Shown here piece by piece: positions 1 to 8,914 of a stretch of 64,000 bases of DNA. The first letter of the stretch is position 1, and the number at the start of each line of letters is the position of its first letter. The notes under the pieces are model-generated. The model did no database searches. It saw only the letters and a list, made by a program, of their open reading frames with translations, and was not told where the DNA came from. Both the position numbers and the translations under genes were made by a program. Source of the stretch: Chelativorans sp. J32 (GTDB lineage: Bacteria > Pseudomonadota > Alphaproteobacteria > Rhizobiales > Rhizobiaceae); assembly GCF_000518985.1 (NCBI RefSeq), contig NZ_JAEQ01000002.1:372001-436000 (forward strand). Direction: 5' to 3'.

Positions 1-778
1 TCTGTCGCGCAGACGGGTGGAACATCGTGTCCGCCGGCAGTGGACCGAACGCGTCGATGCCCTTGTCGCGAAGGGCTGCAATCGCCGGTGCGATGATCTG
101 AATGTCTTCACGCCCCATCGAACCGCCTTCGCCCGCATGGGGGTTCAGGCCGGAAACGGCCAGACGCGGGGAAGGAACGCCAAAACGCTCCTTGAGATCT
201 CGTGCGGTGATCTCCCCGGTCCTCTCGACGAGGTCCTTTGTGAGGCTCTTAGGAACATCGGCGAGGGGCTGATGCACGGTAACGGGAACCGTGCGTAGCT
301 CCGGTCCCGCCAGCATCATTACGGGAATGACGGTCTCTCCCGTGATCTCGTTGGACAGATGCCCGAGAAATTCGGTATGCCCGGGGAAACTAAACCCGGC
401 GTCATAAAGGGGTTTTTTGGCGATGGGGCAGGTAACGATTCCGGAGGCGCGGCCGGAAAGCGTATCCTCGACCGCGCGCTGGATCGCCTCGATCACGCCG
501 GCAGCATTGATGACCGACGGCACCCCTGGCATGTCGACAAGGCCATTTTCGAGCGGCGCGACGGGAAGAGACGTCGCAAAGAGCGCTGAAGCGGCCTCCG
601 GCTCCGCTTCCACTATGGGAATATCGAGTCCCAATTGCCGTGCACGGGCGGCAAGGAGCGCAGGATCGCCCAAAACGTAGAAAGGCGGCAGCTTGTCACT
701 CCGCTTTTGCCAGGCAAAAAGCAGGATTTCCGGACCAATTCCGGAGGGGTCACCAATTGTCAGCGCGAGTGGAGACAT
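1..778 (-). CDS. pdxA: 4-hydroxythreonine-4-phosphate dehydrogenase, C-terminus cut by window edge
   Basis: Oxidises 4-phosphohydroxy-L-threonine in the DXP-dependent route to pyridoxal 5'-phosphate. The frame stays open from an ATG at 778 to the left edge, giving 259 of about 340 residues. Visible are the N-terminal LTIGDPSGIGPEI signature, the metal-site histidine in PGHTEFL (about residue 134) and LNPHAGEGG (211-219), which carries a second metal histidine in the family. It lies 52 bp downstream of the SurA-like gene, matching the usual lptD-surA-pdxA order. An upstream ATG near 810 is in another frame, so 778 is preferred. Identification is firm; the C-terminus is unseen. Confidence 0.95.
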   Translation of the reverse strand, partial: MSPLALTIGDPSGIGPEILLFAWQKRSDKLPPFYVLGDPALLAARARQLGLDIPIVEAEPEAASALFATSLPVAPLENGLVDMPGVPSVINAAGVIEAIQRAVEDTLSGRASGIVTCPIAKKPLYDAGFSFPGHTEFLGHLSNEITGETVIPVMMLAGPELRTVPVTVHQPLADVPKSLTKDLVERTGEITARDLKERFGVPSPRLAVSGLNPHAGEGGSMGREDIQIIAPAIAALRDKGIDAFGPLPADTMFHPSARQ

Positions 779-830
779 TGGAATTTCGCGCTGACCTTGT
801 TGGACGGCATGATTAGTAATTTGACGTGTC

Positions 831-1769
831 TCAGCGGCGGACGATGCGCGCCTTCTCTCGCAATTCCGTCATATAGTCCTTTGACGCCTTTTCAAAAGAC
901 TCGTCGCCCGTTTCCTGGCTCTGGAAGACCATTCTGGCGACGTGATCGTCCGAGACCTCACGCGAGCTGCAGACGCCGATGAATTCGACGCCGCGTTCGG
1001 TCTCGCGAATAGGCGTTGCGGCCCCCGGCCGCGTGCCGGCGATCTGATCCTTCCATTCCGGCGGAAGCTCCGGAGCCAGAACCCGGCCCATGTCGCGGAC
1101 TGTGACGTCGATCAGACCTTTGGCGAACTGGACCGTATTCTCACAGCCGTTGAAACGGTCACGCATCGCCTGCGCTTCCCTCTTTCGCTTGGCCATAAGC
1201 TGACCGCGTTGCGCGGAAGGTACGACGAAAATGACCTGCTGCAGCATATATTCGGTTGCCGTAGGCTTCTGACCGCCTTGCTGCAGCATCTTCTGAACCA
1301 CATCCTGCTCGGAAAGCACGGCACCGGAACGGGAGCGGCTCTGCATCACGCGTCCCCATCCGATCTGGGTGCGGATGAATTCCTTGAAATGATCCTTCCC
1401 CACTCCGGCTTGGGATAAAATCTGGTCCAGCTGCGCGGCCGTCATATTGTTGGATGCCGCGAAGTTGCCGTAGGACTGATCGACCATGGCCTGCGTGATG
1501 TTCACGCCCATGCGCGCCATTTCCTGCTGCCGCAGCGTCTGGTCGACCATCTCTTCTGCGGCGAGCTCGTTGACATTGCCCTTGCGCTGCATCAGCCTCA
1601 GCAATGCTGCACGTCGCTCGATGTCATAGCTCGTGATCGGCCGATTGTTCACGACGTAACGGATATCCGTGGCCGCTGCGGGGGAAACAACTGCCACGCC
1701 TGATCCGAGCGCGAGCATCGCCGCCAGCGCAATCACGGCCGTGGATCGGCTTATGCTCAGCACCGACAT
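831..1769 (-). CDS. SurA-like periplasmic chaperone / peptidylprolyl isomerase family protein
   Basis: About 312 residues with a signal peptide (hydrophobic core near residues 10-32, probable cleavage after AAA), followed by a SurA N-terminal-type helical region opening IRYVVNNRPITSYDIERRA. The family escorts outer-membrane proteins through the periplasm. I see no clear second parvulin domain, so this is shorter than E. coli SurA (about 430 aa), which is usual in rhizobia. An ATG at 1787 lies six codons upstream, but 1769 has the better ribosome site (GGAAAGAGGGAAG just before it). It sits between lptD and pdxA on the same strand, implying co-transcription and a role in LptD or porin folding. 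Enzymatic isomerase activity is uncertain. Confidence 0.85.
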   Translation of the reverse strand: MSVLSISRSTAVIALAAMLALGSGVAVVSPAAATDIRYVVNNRPITSYDIERRAALLRLMQRKGNVNELAAEEMVDQTLRQQEMARMGVNITQAMVDQSYGNFAASNNMTAAQLDQILSQAGVGKDHFKEFIRTQIGWGRVMQSRSRSGAVLSEQDVVQKMLQQGGQKPTATEYMLQQVIFVVPSAQRGQLMAKRKREAQAMRDRFNGCENTVQFAKGLIDVTVRDMGRVLAPELPPEWKDQIAGTRPGAATPIRETERGVEFIGVCSSREVSDDHVARMVFQSQETGDESFEKASKDYMTELREKARIVRR

Positions 1770-1859
1770 CTTCCCTCTTTCCTTCATCGTATCACGTAAA
1801 GCTCAGTAACTACGTCCTAGCATCGCTTTCCTCATAGGCGAAACTGTGACGTTTTCACA

Positions 1860-4223
1860 TTAATCAGAGCCGAATGCACCGGACGAACTGCCGAAATCGC
1901 CTAACGTTCGCAGCGAAATATTGAAGGCGAAGCTGTTCTTGCGCTCCCCACTATCAATATCGCGCTCCTGCGAGAAGGTCATGAGATATGTGAAGCACTC
2001 GTCGTCATAGGCGAAGCCGAACGAATTCCGCACCAGCGTGTTGCTCTGCAGGTCGTAGGTTCCCGATCCGAAACCGCGCCAGTTCTCATGAAAGCGGATC
2101 GACCCCTGAGCCGTCACTTCCTGGCGATCTTCGGTAAAGCCGTAGCCGGGTTGCGCGTCGATAAAGGCATATTGCAGGCCGGCAGTTACGGCACCCACAG
2201 TGCCGGCGGCCCTGACGTCCGCGCGCCGAAGCTCGAAGGTCTCCTCGTCGAGCCGAGCGCCCGTCGAGAAGGCCATGCCGTTGGGGAGCGTGACACCGAT
2301 CAGACCGACATAATCGGATCTGTCGGTCTCCAGCCCGGAAAACGCGCCGACATGGACCAGATCAGGGGAAGCGTAGGGATTGTCGCCTGCCAAATGATAG
2401 GACTGGCCAAAGAGACCATGCGCCGTCCAGCCATTCGCGAAGCTACCGGAATATCGGATGCCGAGATTGGCACGTGTGCCGCCTTCGATGCGGTCGTAGC
2501 CGGAGAACTTATCGCGCTCGAAGAGCGTGGTGGCGTCGAACACGAGCGACTGAGCATCCTCATTGGGGATGCCCAACCTGTCGCGATATGGCTCATCCGG
2601 CCTCGCGAAGAGCTGGGCCATGGGCTCGATGACATGCGCCGAACCGGCGGCGGCGAAAAGGATGGGCCAGCGCGCCTCCAGGCCTGCTGTTGCCATGGAG
2701 CGATAATAAGCGGACTGGATATCGGCCTCGGCACCTGCGGCGCTGGCGAAGCTTTGTATCTCCGCGGCTGCATTCTGGGAGTAGTCCGTGAAAATGGAAT
2801 CGCCGCGCGCATGCAGGATCGGTGTGAGGACAAGCCCTGCGCTTGTGATGAAGGAGCGCCGCCACTCGGCCTCGGTGGTCAGGCGCCCGGAATTGCCTTG
2901 AAGCCCCTGCAACTTCCGAGAGCCGTCCGAGGACGTGTACATGCCCTCATCGCGATAAAGCGCCTGGGCGTTCACATCGACGGTAAGCTCACCCCCAGCG
3001 ATCTCCCTGTCGGGGGTGTAGGTATAATCGAGATTGGGAAGGACGAGCGGCTGCGATTCGTTGCGGTTGCTGTTGACTGCTGTTTCCTGGATCTGGAACC
3101 GATATCCCCTGAGGTCGAAATAGTTCCGGTCGTCCAGACCAGTCAGATAGACCTCATCCCGCTGCACGAAATTCGCATAGTCTTCGATCTCGTAGGTGCG
3201 GGCAAAATTCTGGTCCGACTGGACCATGACGTTCCAGCCGGCAGACCAGCGCGGGTTGATCCGGAAATCACCTTTCGAAGCGATCATGCCGCGATCGGTT
3301 TGCAGCGCATCAACCTCGCTCGGCCCCCATTCTTCCGGCCGCTGCTGATGGATGCCCGCTATGCGGAGATTGTACTCCCCGTTGTTGAATTTCTGCCGCC
3401 ATTCGGCCTCGCCCAGGAAGCCCTGCTTGCTATAGCCCGTTACCGCGACGGTGAGATCGTAGGTGGGGGAAAGCGCGAAGTAATAGGGAACCTTGAGCCC
3501 GTAGCCCCGCTCGCTGCCTCCAAGGACGCTCGGCATCAGGAAGCCTGATTTCCGCTTTACCGTGGGATCCGCCACCTCGAAAAAGGGCAGATAGGCGATT
3601 GGCAAGCCGAAGAATTCGAACCGCGCGTTCTGGAAGCGAACCGTCTTGGCCTGCCCGTTCCAGATGATTTTCTGAGCCTTGATCTGCCAGAGCGGCGGCC
3701 GGTCGGGATTCTCTTCGCAGGGCTCGCAGGCCGTATAGACGCCCCTGTTGAAGGTGGTGATGCGGCCCCCTTCACGTTCGGCGCTCTCGGCACCGAAATA
3801 AGTCCGGTCCACAGTCTCGACCCTGAGCGCCCGCACGAAGCCCTCGCCGAGATCGTCGGTCAGGTCGATCTCCTCGGCATGGAAGCGGTTGCCGTCCCGG
3901 TCTATGATCTCGACATTGCCGCTGCCGATAACGCGGGAGGTGTTGCGGTCATAGGTGATACGCTGGGCCACCACGCGATAGCCGCCATATTCGATCTGCA
4001 CTCCGCCGACCGCGGTGATCGTGTTCCTGTCATTATCATAAACAAGCGTATCCGCAGCGAGCAGCATCTGCGCGTCCTGCGGCAGATCGCTCTCGTCCAG
4101 GCCGGCTACCTGGGCCACGGCTGTAGAAGCGAATGCCAGGAGCGCAATCGCTGCCACGCCCGTTTTCAGGCGCAAACGAACCGGACGGCCGGCTGCGCGG
4201 GTTTTTCTGACCGCGACCGTCAC
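1860..4223 (-). CDS. lptD: LPS-assembly outer membrane protein LptD
   Basis: Inserts lipopolysaccharide into the outer leaflet of the outer membrane as the beta-barrel end of the Lpt bridge. A signal peptide (LKTGVAAIALLAFASTAVAQ) is followed by an OstA/LptA-like beta-jellyroll (roughly residues 45-170, with repeated 'GGVQIEYGGYRV' type strands), then a long barrel rich in alternating aromatic residues to the C-terminus. A CEPC pair lies near the domain junction. A GTG start at 4223 is chosen because GGAGGACGGTTA precedes it and it overlaps the lptG stop by one base (TAGTG); a longer frame from 4289 would overlap lptG by 67 bp. With this start the protein has 787 residues, normal for the family. 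Confidence 0.95.
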   Translation of the reverse strand: MTVAVRKTRAAGRPVRLRLKTGVAAIALLAFASTAVAQVAGLDESDLPQDAQMLLAADTLVYDNDRNTITAVGGVQIEYGGYRVVAQRITYDRNTSRVIGSGNVEIIDRDGNRFHAEEIDLTDDLGEGFVRALRVETVDRTYFGAESAEREGGRITTFNRGVYTACEPCEENPDRPPLWQIKAQKIIWNGQAKTVRFQNARFEFFGLPIAYLPFFEVADPTVKRKSGFLMPSVLGGSERGYGLKVPYYFALSPTYDLTVAVTGYSKQGFLGEAEWRQKFNNGEYNLRIAGIHQQRPEEWGPSEVDALQTDRGMIASKGDFRINPRWSAGWNVMVQSDQNFARTYEIEDYANFVQRDEVYLTGLDDRNYFDLRGYRFQIQETAVNSNRNESQPLVLPNLDYTYTPDREIAGGELTVDVNAQALYRDEGMYTSSDGSRKLQGLQGNSGRLTTEAEWRRSFITSAGLVLTPILHARGDSIFTDYSQNAAAEIQSFASAAGAEADIQSAYYRSMATAGLEARWPILFAAAGSAHVIEPMAQLFARPDEPYRDRLGIPNEDAQSLVFDATTLFERDKFSGYDRIEGGTRANLGIRYSGSFANGWTAHGLFGQSYHLAGDNPYASPDLVHVGAFSGLETDRSDYVGLIGVTLPNGMAFSTGARLDEETFELRRADVRAAGTVGAVTAGLQYAFIDAQPGYGFTEDRQEVTAQGSIRFHENWRGFGSGTYDLQSNTLVRNSFGFAYDDECFTYLMTFSQERDIDSGERKNSFAFNISLRTLGDFGSSSGAFGSD

Positions 4224-5305
4224 TAACCGTCCTCCCGGAATAAAAGAAAAGTCACCCCAAAGAACATTGCCACCATGACCGGAGTCCATGCCGCGACTGA
4301 CGGCGGTACGAATCCGGCGTCACCAAACGCCCTCACCAATACGGAGACCACATAAAGCAGAAAGCCGGCGATGACGCCACCTAGAATCACCGTGGCGGAC
4401 TGCCCCATCCGCGTAAATCTCATCGAAACGGTCGCAGCTATGAGAGTCATTGCTACCAGCAGCGGCGGGAGCGTAATGAGCGACTGGAGCTGCATGGCGA
4501 AAGAATTGGCGCGCAAACCAAAAGAGTGCGCGGTTTCGATCATGCGGGGCAGGGTAAAGATGGAGACCGCCTCCGGGTCGGTCAGCTCCTGACCAACGAA
4601 TTCCGGCTTTAGATTTGTCGGCACCCGAGCCGATTCGAGCTTTTCGGGCGCGTTGCCGCCACGCCGGCGCACCACGTCGACGAGCTCCCAGTAACCGTCT
4701 CGCAGGAACGCGGACGCCGCATCGAGGCGCTCACTGATTCCATCGTCGTGGACGATGAAGAACACAGGCCGCACCAGTTCCGTCCCGCCCGCAAGGGCCG
4801 CCTCGGCGCCGATCACCGTTTCTCCTTCGTCGGTGCGCTGCTTGATCCATCTTTCGTTTGCCGCACTCGCAGATGCATCGGCACCGCGAACCGTCGCCTC
4901 CAAAGTCTGCGCACGGGAAAATGCCGTTGCCGCGATGGGGTTTAAGATCAGCACGGTCAAAAGTCCGAAGACGAAGGCGCCGAACGCAATCGGAGTGAGG
5001 AACTGCCAGGCCGAGATCCCGGCGGCCCGCGCGATCACCAGTTCGTATTTGCGGTTGAGGCTGATGAGCGTTGCCATCGCGGCGACGAGGCCGATGAAGG
5101 GCACCGCCTGCTGCATGATAATGGGAAGCTGCAGAGCCGCGAGGCCCAGTGCCCAAGTCGCGGTGAAGCCTTCGAGACTTCCTGCGCGACCGGTGATCTC
5201 GGTGAAGGTAACGATATATACCAGGGCCGCGACGCCCACGAAAATCCATGCCGTGATCGCGGCATAGCGGCGGAAGAAGTATCTGCCGAGCGTGGGGCCG
5301 ATCAT
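4223..5305 (-). CDS. lptG: LPS export permease subunit LptG
   Basis: One of the two membrane subunits of the LptB2FG ABC transporter that extracts lipopolysaccharide from the inner membrane. The 360-residue protein has the YjgP/YjgQ architecture: two or more transmembrane helices at the N-terminus (from about residue 12 and residue 60), a large periplasmic jellyroll (about 130-260), and three C-terminal helices. Its ATG overlaps the lptF stop by 4 bp (ATGA at 5302-5305), indicating translational coupling, and its stop overlaps the lptD start. Order lptF-lptG-lptD places inner- and outer-membrane ends of the bridge in one transcript. lptB, A and C are not in this window. Confidence 0.95.
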   Translation of the reverse strand: MIGPTLGRYFFRRYAAITAWIFVGVAALVYIVTFTEITGRAGSLEGFTATWALGLAALQLPIIMQQAVPFIGLVAAMATLISLNRKYELVIARAAGISAWQFLTPIAFGAFVFGLLTVLILNPIAATAFSRAQTLEATVRGADASASAANERWIKQRTDEGETVIGAEAALAGGTELVRPVFFIVHDDGISERLDAASAFLRDGYWELVDVVRRRGGNAPEKLESARVPTNLKPEFVGQELTDPEAVSIFTLPRMIETAHSFGLRANSFAMQLQSLITLPPLLVAMTLIAATVSMRFTRMGQSATVILGGVIAGFLLYVVSVLVRAFGDAGFVPPSVAAWTPVMVAMFFGVTFLLFREDG

Positions 5306-6483
5306 GCGCGTTTACCCGCAGTGAGGCGCAGGCGGCTCAGCGAATCGGTCAGTTTCTGAACCTGCGAGACCAGTCTCTCGGTCCAGCTTGTCGGCAGTTC
5401 CATGATCCGATGCGTTGCAATGAACCAGCAGCAGAGTGCGATCATCCCGATGGGGGCAGCATAGAGAAGATAGACGTAAAATGGCGCCGTTTCGGCCTCG
5501 TTGCTCGCATAGAAACCCACCCAACGAATAAGGAGCCCGATTGTCATCGTAGCGACGATCGGGTGAAGACGCGCTTCGCGGAACGAGCGTGCGTCCCCCG
5601 CCACGGCGATGGCGATCAGGGCGAAGACGATCGAGTAAAGCCATTCGGAGAACCGCGTGTGCAGCTCCGCCCGGAAACTCTGCGGATTGCTGGCATAGAA
5701 CCTGTCATTTGGATCTGGGTTCAGCAGTTCGCTGAGATAGCGATCCTTGGGATAGAGCGTGGGAACGCCGTCGCCATTGGTGAATTGCGACAGGTCGAAG
5801 GCGTATGAATCGAACCGAATGACGGAGACGTCACCATTTGCCGCCTGTCTTTGCACCTCACCATCCAGCAGGACGAGAACATTGCCGCTCTGGCGCTGCA
5901 GCGTGGCGCCCCGGTTTGCCCGATAGACGAGCTTCAGGCTTGGATCGCGGGAATCCACAACGAAAATGCCCCCGAGCTCACCATTTGGCCGGCGTTCCGA
6001 AATCTGCACGAAGATGCCGTCCACCACCTTTTGGAAAGAACCCTCTCGAAGGACGGTGGTGATCAGATCCGCATTGGCGTTGGCGAGAATGACCCGCATC
6101 TTCTGCCGGGAATAGGGTTCCAGCGTGTTGTTGATGGCGAAGGCCGCGAGGCTCGCGATGATGGCGATCAGGAGAATCGGACGTATGATCGTCGAGCGCG
6201 GGCTTCCCGCCGCACTGATCACTGCCAATTCCGAATCGGCATTCATCGTCGCAAGCGTCTGTGCGGCGGCAATGCCGATGACGAAAGGCATGATCACCGG
6301 AATGACGGAGGGGAGCGTCAGGAAGGCCACGGAGAAAAACGTCGCCGCAGATTGGCCGCTCGAGGTGACCAGGTCGAGGCGGTTGAGCACTTGGGTGGTC
6401 CAGACGATGATGAGCAGCCACGACAGCGCTGCGGCAGAAATCGCCAGCGTGCGTCTCAGGATATAGCGCTCAATCACCTTCAT
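5302..6483 (-). CDS. lptF: LPS export permease subunit LptF
   Basis: Partner of LptG in the inner-membrane lipopolysaccharide extractor. 393 residues from ATG 6483 (MKVIERYILRRT), with the same fold: N-terminal helices (about residues 13-35 and 55-110), a periplasmic beta domain, and C-terminal helices (about 300-365). A longer in-frame start at 6606 adds 41 residues that do not resemble the family, so 6483 is preferred. First gene of the minus-strand envelope operon; its promoter must lie in the 300 bp shared with divergent pepA. The call is supported by family features and by operon context. Confidence 0.94.
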   Translation of the reverse strand: MKVIERYILRRTLAISAAALSWLLIIVWTTQVLNRLDLVTSSGQSAATFFSVAFLTLPSVIPVIMPFVIGIAAAQTLATMNADSELAVISAAGSPRSTIIRPILLIAIIASLAAFAINNTLEPYSRQKMRVILANANADLITTVLREGSFQKVVDGIFVQISERRPNGELGGIFVVDSRDPSLKLVYRANRGATLQRQSGNVLVLLDGEVQRQAANGDVSVIRFDSYAFDLSQFTNGDGVPTLYPKDRYLSELLNPDPNDRFYASNPQSFRAELHTRFSEWLYSIVFALIAIAVAGDARSFREARLHPIVATMTIGLLIRWVGFYASNEAETAPFYVYLLYAAPIGMIALCCWFIATHRIMELPTSWTERLVSQVQKLTDSLSRLRLTAGKRA

Positions 6484-6783
6484 CGGCCGACATGAAGCCT
6501 TATGTTGGGGCCACAATAGGGCGTATAAAAATGTACCCGTGCCGATGGATACAACACGGGTAAGCCGCCTCGGCTGAAGCGGCGGGCGATCGTCCCCCGA
6601 TACCAATTTGAAGCTGACAGGCCTAAGGAACCGGAAAAGAACGAGGTTAATAGAAACTTACGCACAACACTGAAAATCACTTTCCTTTTATACGGGTTTG
6701 GCCGTTGCTTCCACCCCTTGTCAAACGTTTCAAAAGCGCCAAGATCGCGCCACCCTCGATTTTCCACGCAAACAGGACATCCA
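6484..6783. promoter_or_regulatory. Divergent lptF / pepA control region
   Basis: Three hundred bases with no convincing gene. It must hold promoters for both operons. An 8-bp inverted repeat (TACCCGTG at 6534-6541, CACGGGTA at 6555-6562) lies about 50 bp upstream of the lptF start and could be an operator or a leader hairpin. On the plus side CTTGTCAAACG near 6717 resembles the rhizobial CTTGAC -35 box, but no good -10 follows at 17 bp. Assignments here are inference. Confidence 0.4.
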
Positions 6784-8271
6784 ATGACCGAGAAACCGAC
6801 CGTCGCATTCGCCAAATTTGCCGCGCCGAAGAAAGGCAGTGTGATTTTGCTCGCGCCGGAAGGGTGCAATCTCGGCCAGACAGCAGCCGTCGCCGACCCG
6901 GCCGGCGTTTTGCCGAAAGTATTCGCTGCCGCCGAGTTCAAGGGCAAGCTTGCGTCTACGGTGGAGGTGCTCGCGCCGCAGGGAACGACTTACGACAGGC
7001 TGGCGGTCGTCGGATTGGGCAAGCTCGATGCGCTCTCCGAGCAGGCCTGGGCCCAGATCGGAGGTGCCGTGGCGGCCGCCGCCAAGAACGCGGCGGATGT
7101 GACGGTGATCGTGGACGTGGCGGGGACGGAGCCGTCCGCCCGCGATATCGCCAATATCGGTCTCGGTATCCTGCTGCGCGCTTATGTCTTCGACAAATAC
7201 AAGACGCGTAAGGACGACAACGGCACCAAGGCCAAGGACAAGAAATTCACGATCCAATGCGCGGACCCGAACGCGGCGAAGAAGGCTTTCGCGGAAGCCT
7301 CGGCCGTTGCCGAGGGTGTGTATCTCGCGCGCGACCTCGTGAACGAACCATCCAACGTGCTCGGTCCGGTGGAATTCGCAGCACGCGCCAAGGAGCTGGA
7401 AGCGCTTGGCGTGAAGGTGGACATACTCACCGAGAAGGAGATGCGGCGGCTGGGAATGGGCGCGCTTCTTGGTGTCGCACAAGGCTCTGTTCGCCCGCCG
7501 CGCCTGGTGGTCATGCAGTGGAACGGCGGTAAGTCCAAGCACAAGCCAGTCGCGTTTGTCGGAAAAGGCGTCGTGTTCGATACCGGCGGAATCTCGATCA
7601 AGCCTGCCGCCAGCATGGAGGATATGAAAGGCGACATGGCGGGCGCCGCAGCGGTGATCGGCCTCATGCACGCACTGGCCGCGCGCAAGGCGAAGGCAAA
7701 CGTTGTCGGCATCATGGGACTGGTTGAGAACATGCCGGACGGGAATGCCCAGCGTCCCGGTGATATCGTCACCTCCATGTCGGGCCAGACGATCGAGATC
7801 ATCAACACCGATGCGGAAGGCCGCCTCGTCCTTGCGGATGCGCTCTGGTACTGCAAGGAGCAGTTCCAGCCGCAGTTCATGGTGAACCTGGCAACGCTTA
7901 CCGGCGCGATCATCGTCGCGCTTGGCAATACCCATGCGGGTCTCTTCTCGAACGATGACACTTTATCGGAACGCCTCGCGGCGGCCGGCGCCGCGACGGG
8001 CGAGAAGGTCTGGCGCATGCCGCTCGGCAGCGAATACGACAAGCTGATCGATACGAAGAATGCTGATATGAAGAACACGGGCGGGCGCAGCGCCGGCTCG
8101 ATCACTGCGGCGCAATTTCTGAAGCGCTTCGTGGACGACACCCCGTGGGCCCATCTGGATGTAGCGGGTACGGCGATGGGCTCGCCGTCCTCGGAGATCA
8201 ACCAGTCCTGGGCCTCCGGCTTCGGCGTGCGGCTACTCGATCGCCTGGTCGCCGATCATTACGAGGGATAG
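6784..8271 (+). CDS. pepA: Leucyl aminopeptidase (M17)
   Basis: Cytosolic two-metal aminopeptidase that removes N-terminal residues from peptides; in some bacteria it also binds DNA. 495 residues, normal for M17. The N-terminal macrodomain-like region spans about 1-170, and the catalytic domain holds [21 protein letters not shown] and the M17 signature [11 protein letters not shown] 6784 follows an AGGA ribosome site; a longer frame from 6718 is less likely. The stop abuts the holC start, an arrangement (pepA-holC) seen widely in proteobacteria. Confidence 0.96.
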   Translation: MTEKPTVAFAKFAAPKKGSVILLAPEGCNLGQTAAVADPAGVLPKVFAAAEFKGKLASTVEVLAPQGTTYDRLAVVGLGKLDALSEQAWAQIGGAVAAAAKNAADVTVIVDVAGTEPSARDIANIGLGILLRAYVFDKYKTRKDDNGTKAKDKKFTIQCADPNAAKKAFAEASAVAEGVYLARDLVNEPSNVLGPVEFAARAKELEALGVKVDILTEKEMRRLGMGALLGVAQGSVRPPRLVVMQWNGGKSKHKPVAFVGKGVVFDTGGISIKPAASMEDMKGDMAGAAAVIGLMHALAARKAKANVVGIMGLVENMPDGNAQRPGDIVTSMSGQTIEIINTDAEGRLVLADALWYCKEQFQPQFMVNLATLTGAIIVALGNTHAGLFSNDDTLSERLAAAGAATGEKVWRMPLGSEYDKLIDTKNADMKNTGGRSAGSITAAQFLKRFVDDTPWAHLDVAGTAMGSPSSEINQSWASGFGVRLLDRLVADHYEG

Positions 8272-8718
8272 GTGGAAGTCCTTTTCTATCATTTGACGGA
8301 GTCCACGCTCGAGGAAGCCCTGCCGCCGCTGGTGGAAAAGAGCCTCGAGCGGGGTTGGCGCGTGGGGATCCAGACCGTGAGCGAAGAACGCCGCGACGCG
8401 CTCGACGCCTGCTTATGGACGTTCCGAGACGATAGCTTCGTGCCCCATGGAACGGACCGCGAGCCCCATTCGGCAGAGCAGCCGGTGATCCTCACAACGG
8501 CGCCTGCCAACCCCAATGGTGCGGTGATCCGCTTTCTCGTGGAGGGCGCAGAGCCGGGAACCCTCGACGGCTACCAGCGCGCCGTCTTTCTTTTTGACGG
8601 GCATGATGCGGTCCAGCTTGACGCCGCGCGCGGGCATTGGAAGGCCATGAAAGCAGCCGGCCACGATGTGACTTATTGGCAGCAGGGGCCCGACAGGCGC
8701 TGGCAGCGGAAGGCGTGA
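8272..8718 (+). CDS. holC: DNA polymerase III subunit chi
   Basis: Chi links the clamp loader (through psi) to single-strand-binding protein at the replication fork. 148 residues starting at a GTG immediately after the pepA TAG, so translation is probably coupled. The opening VLFYHLTESTLEEALPPLVEKSL and the C-terminal Tyr-Trp-Gln region (YWQQGPDRRWQRKA) match the HolC family, whose members are usually 140-150 residues. Gene order pepA-holC supports the call. Confidence 0.93.
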   Translation: MEVLFYHLTESTLEEALPPLVEKSLERGWRVGIQTVSEERRDALDACLWTFRDDSFVPHGTDREPHSAEQPVILTTAPANPNGAVIRFLVEGAEPGTLDGYQRAVFLFDGHDAVQLDAARGHWKAMKAAGHDVTYWQQGPDRRWQRKA

Positions 8719-8730
8719 GGGAGGGCAGGG

Positions 8731-8762
8731 CAGTAAGGCAGTAAGGCAGTAAGGCAGTAAGG
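8731..8762 (+). repeat. Four tandem copies of an 8-mer (CAGTAAGG)
   Basis: Four perfect head-to-tail copies of CAGTAAGG at 8731, 8739, 8747 and 8755, lying 13 bp after the holC stop in the gap before the convergent ABC-F gene. A looser relative (GGGCAGGGCCGTAGGG...GGTAGGGCAGTAGG) occurs just after the degP-like gene near 17990-18025, also in a gap between convergent genes. Function unknown; slipped-strand expansion is the simplest origin. Confidence 0.8.
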
Positions 8763-8914
8763 GGAAGACTGCTTCATTGCTGGGCGTCTCGCCGAGCGGA
8801 GGTATTCAGGCCGAAAGTTCCGCCTCTGAAGATGACCGGGCCATCGGCGGGAAGGATGGTGCGGAGAGTTGGAAGGGAGAGGCTGGTTTGCCGCTCCATC
8901 TCCAATTCCCCAAA

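Noticed and set aside
8731-8762. Short tandem array as a possible CRISPR
   Set aside because: Unit is 8 bp with no spacers, and no cas gene is present.
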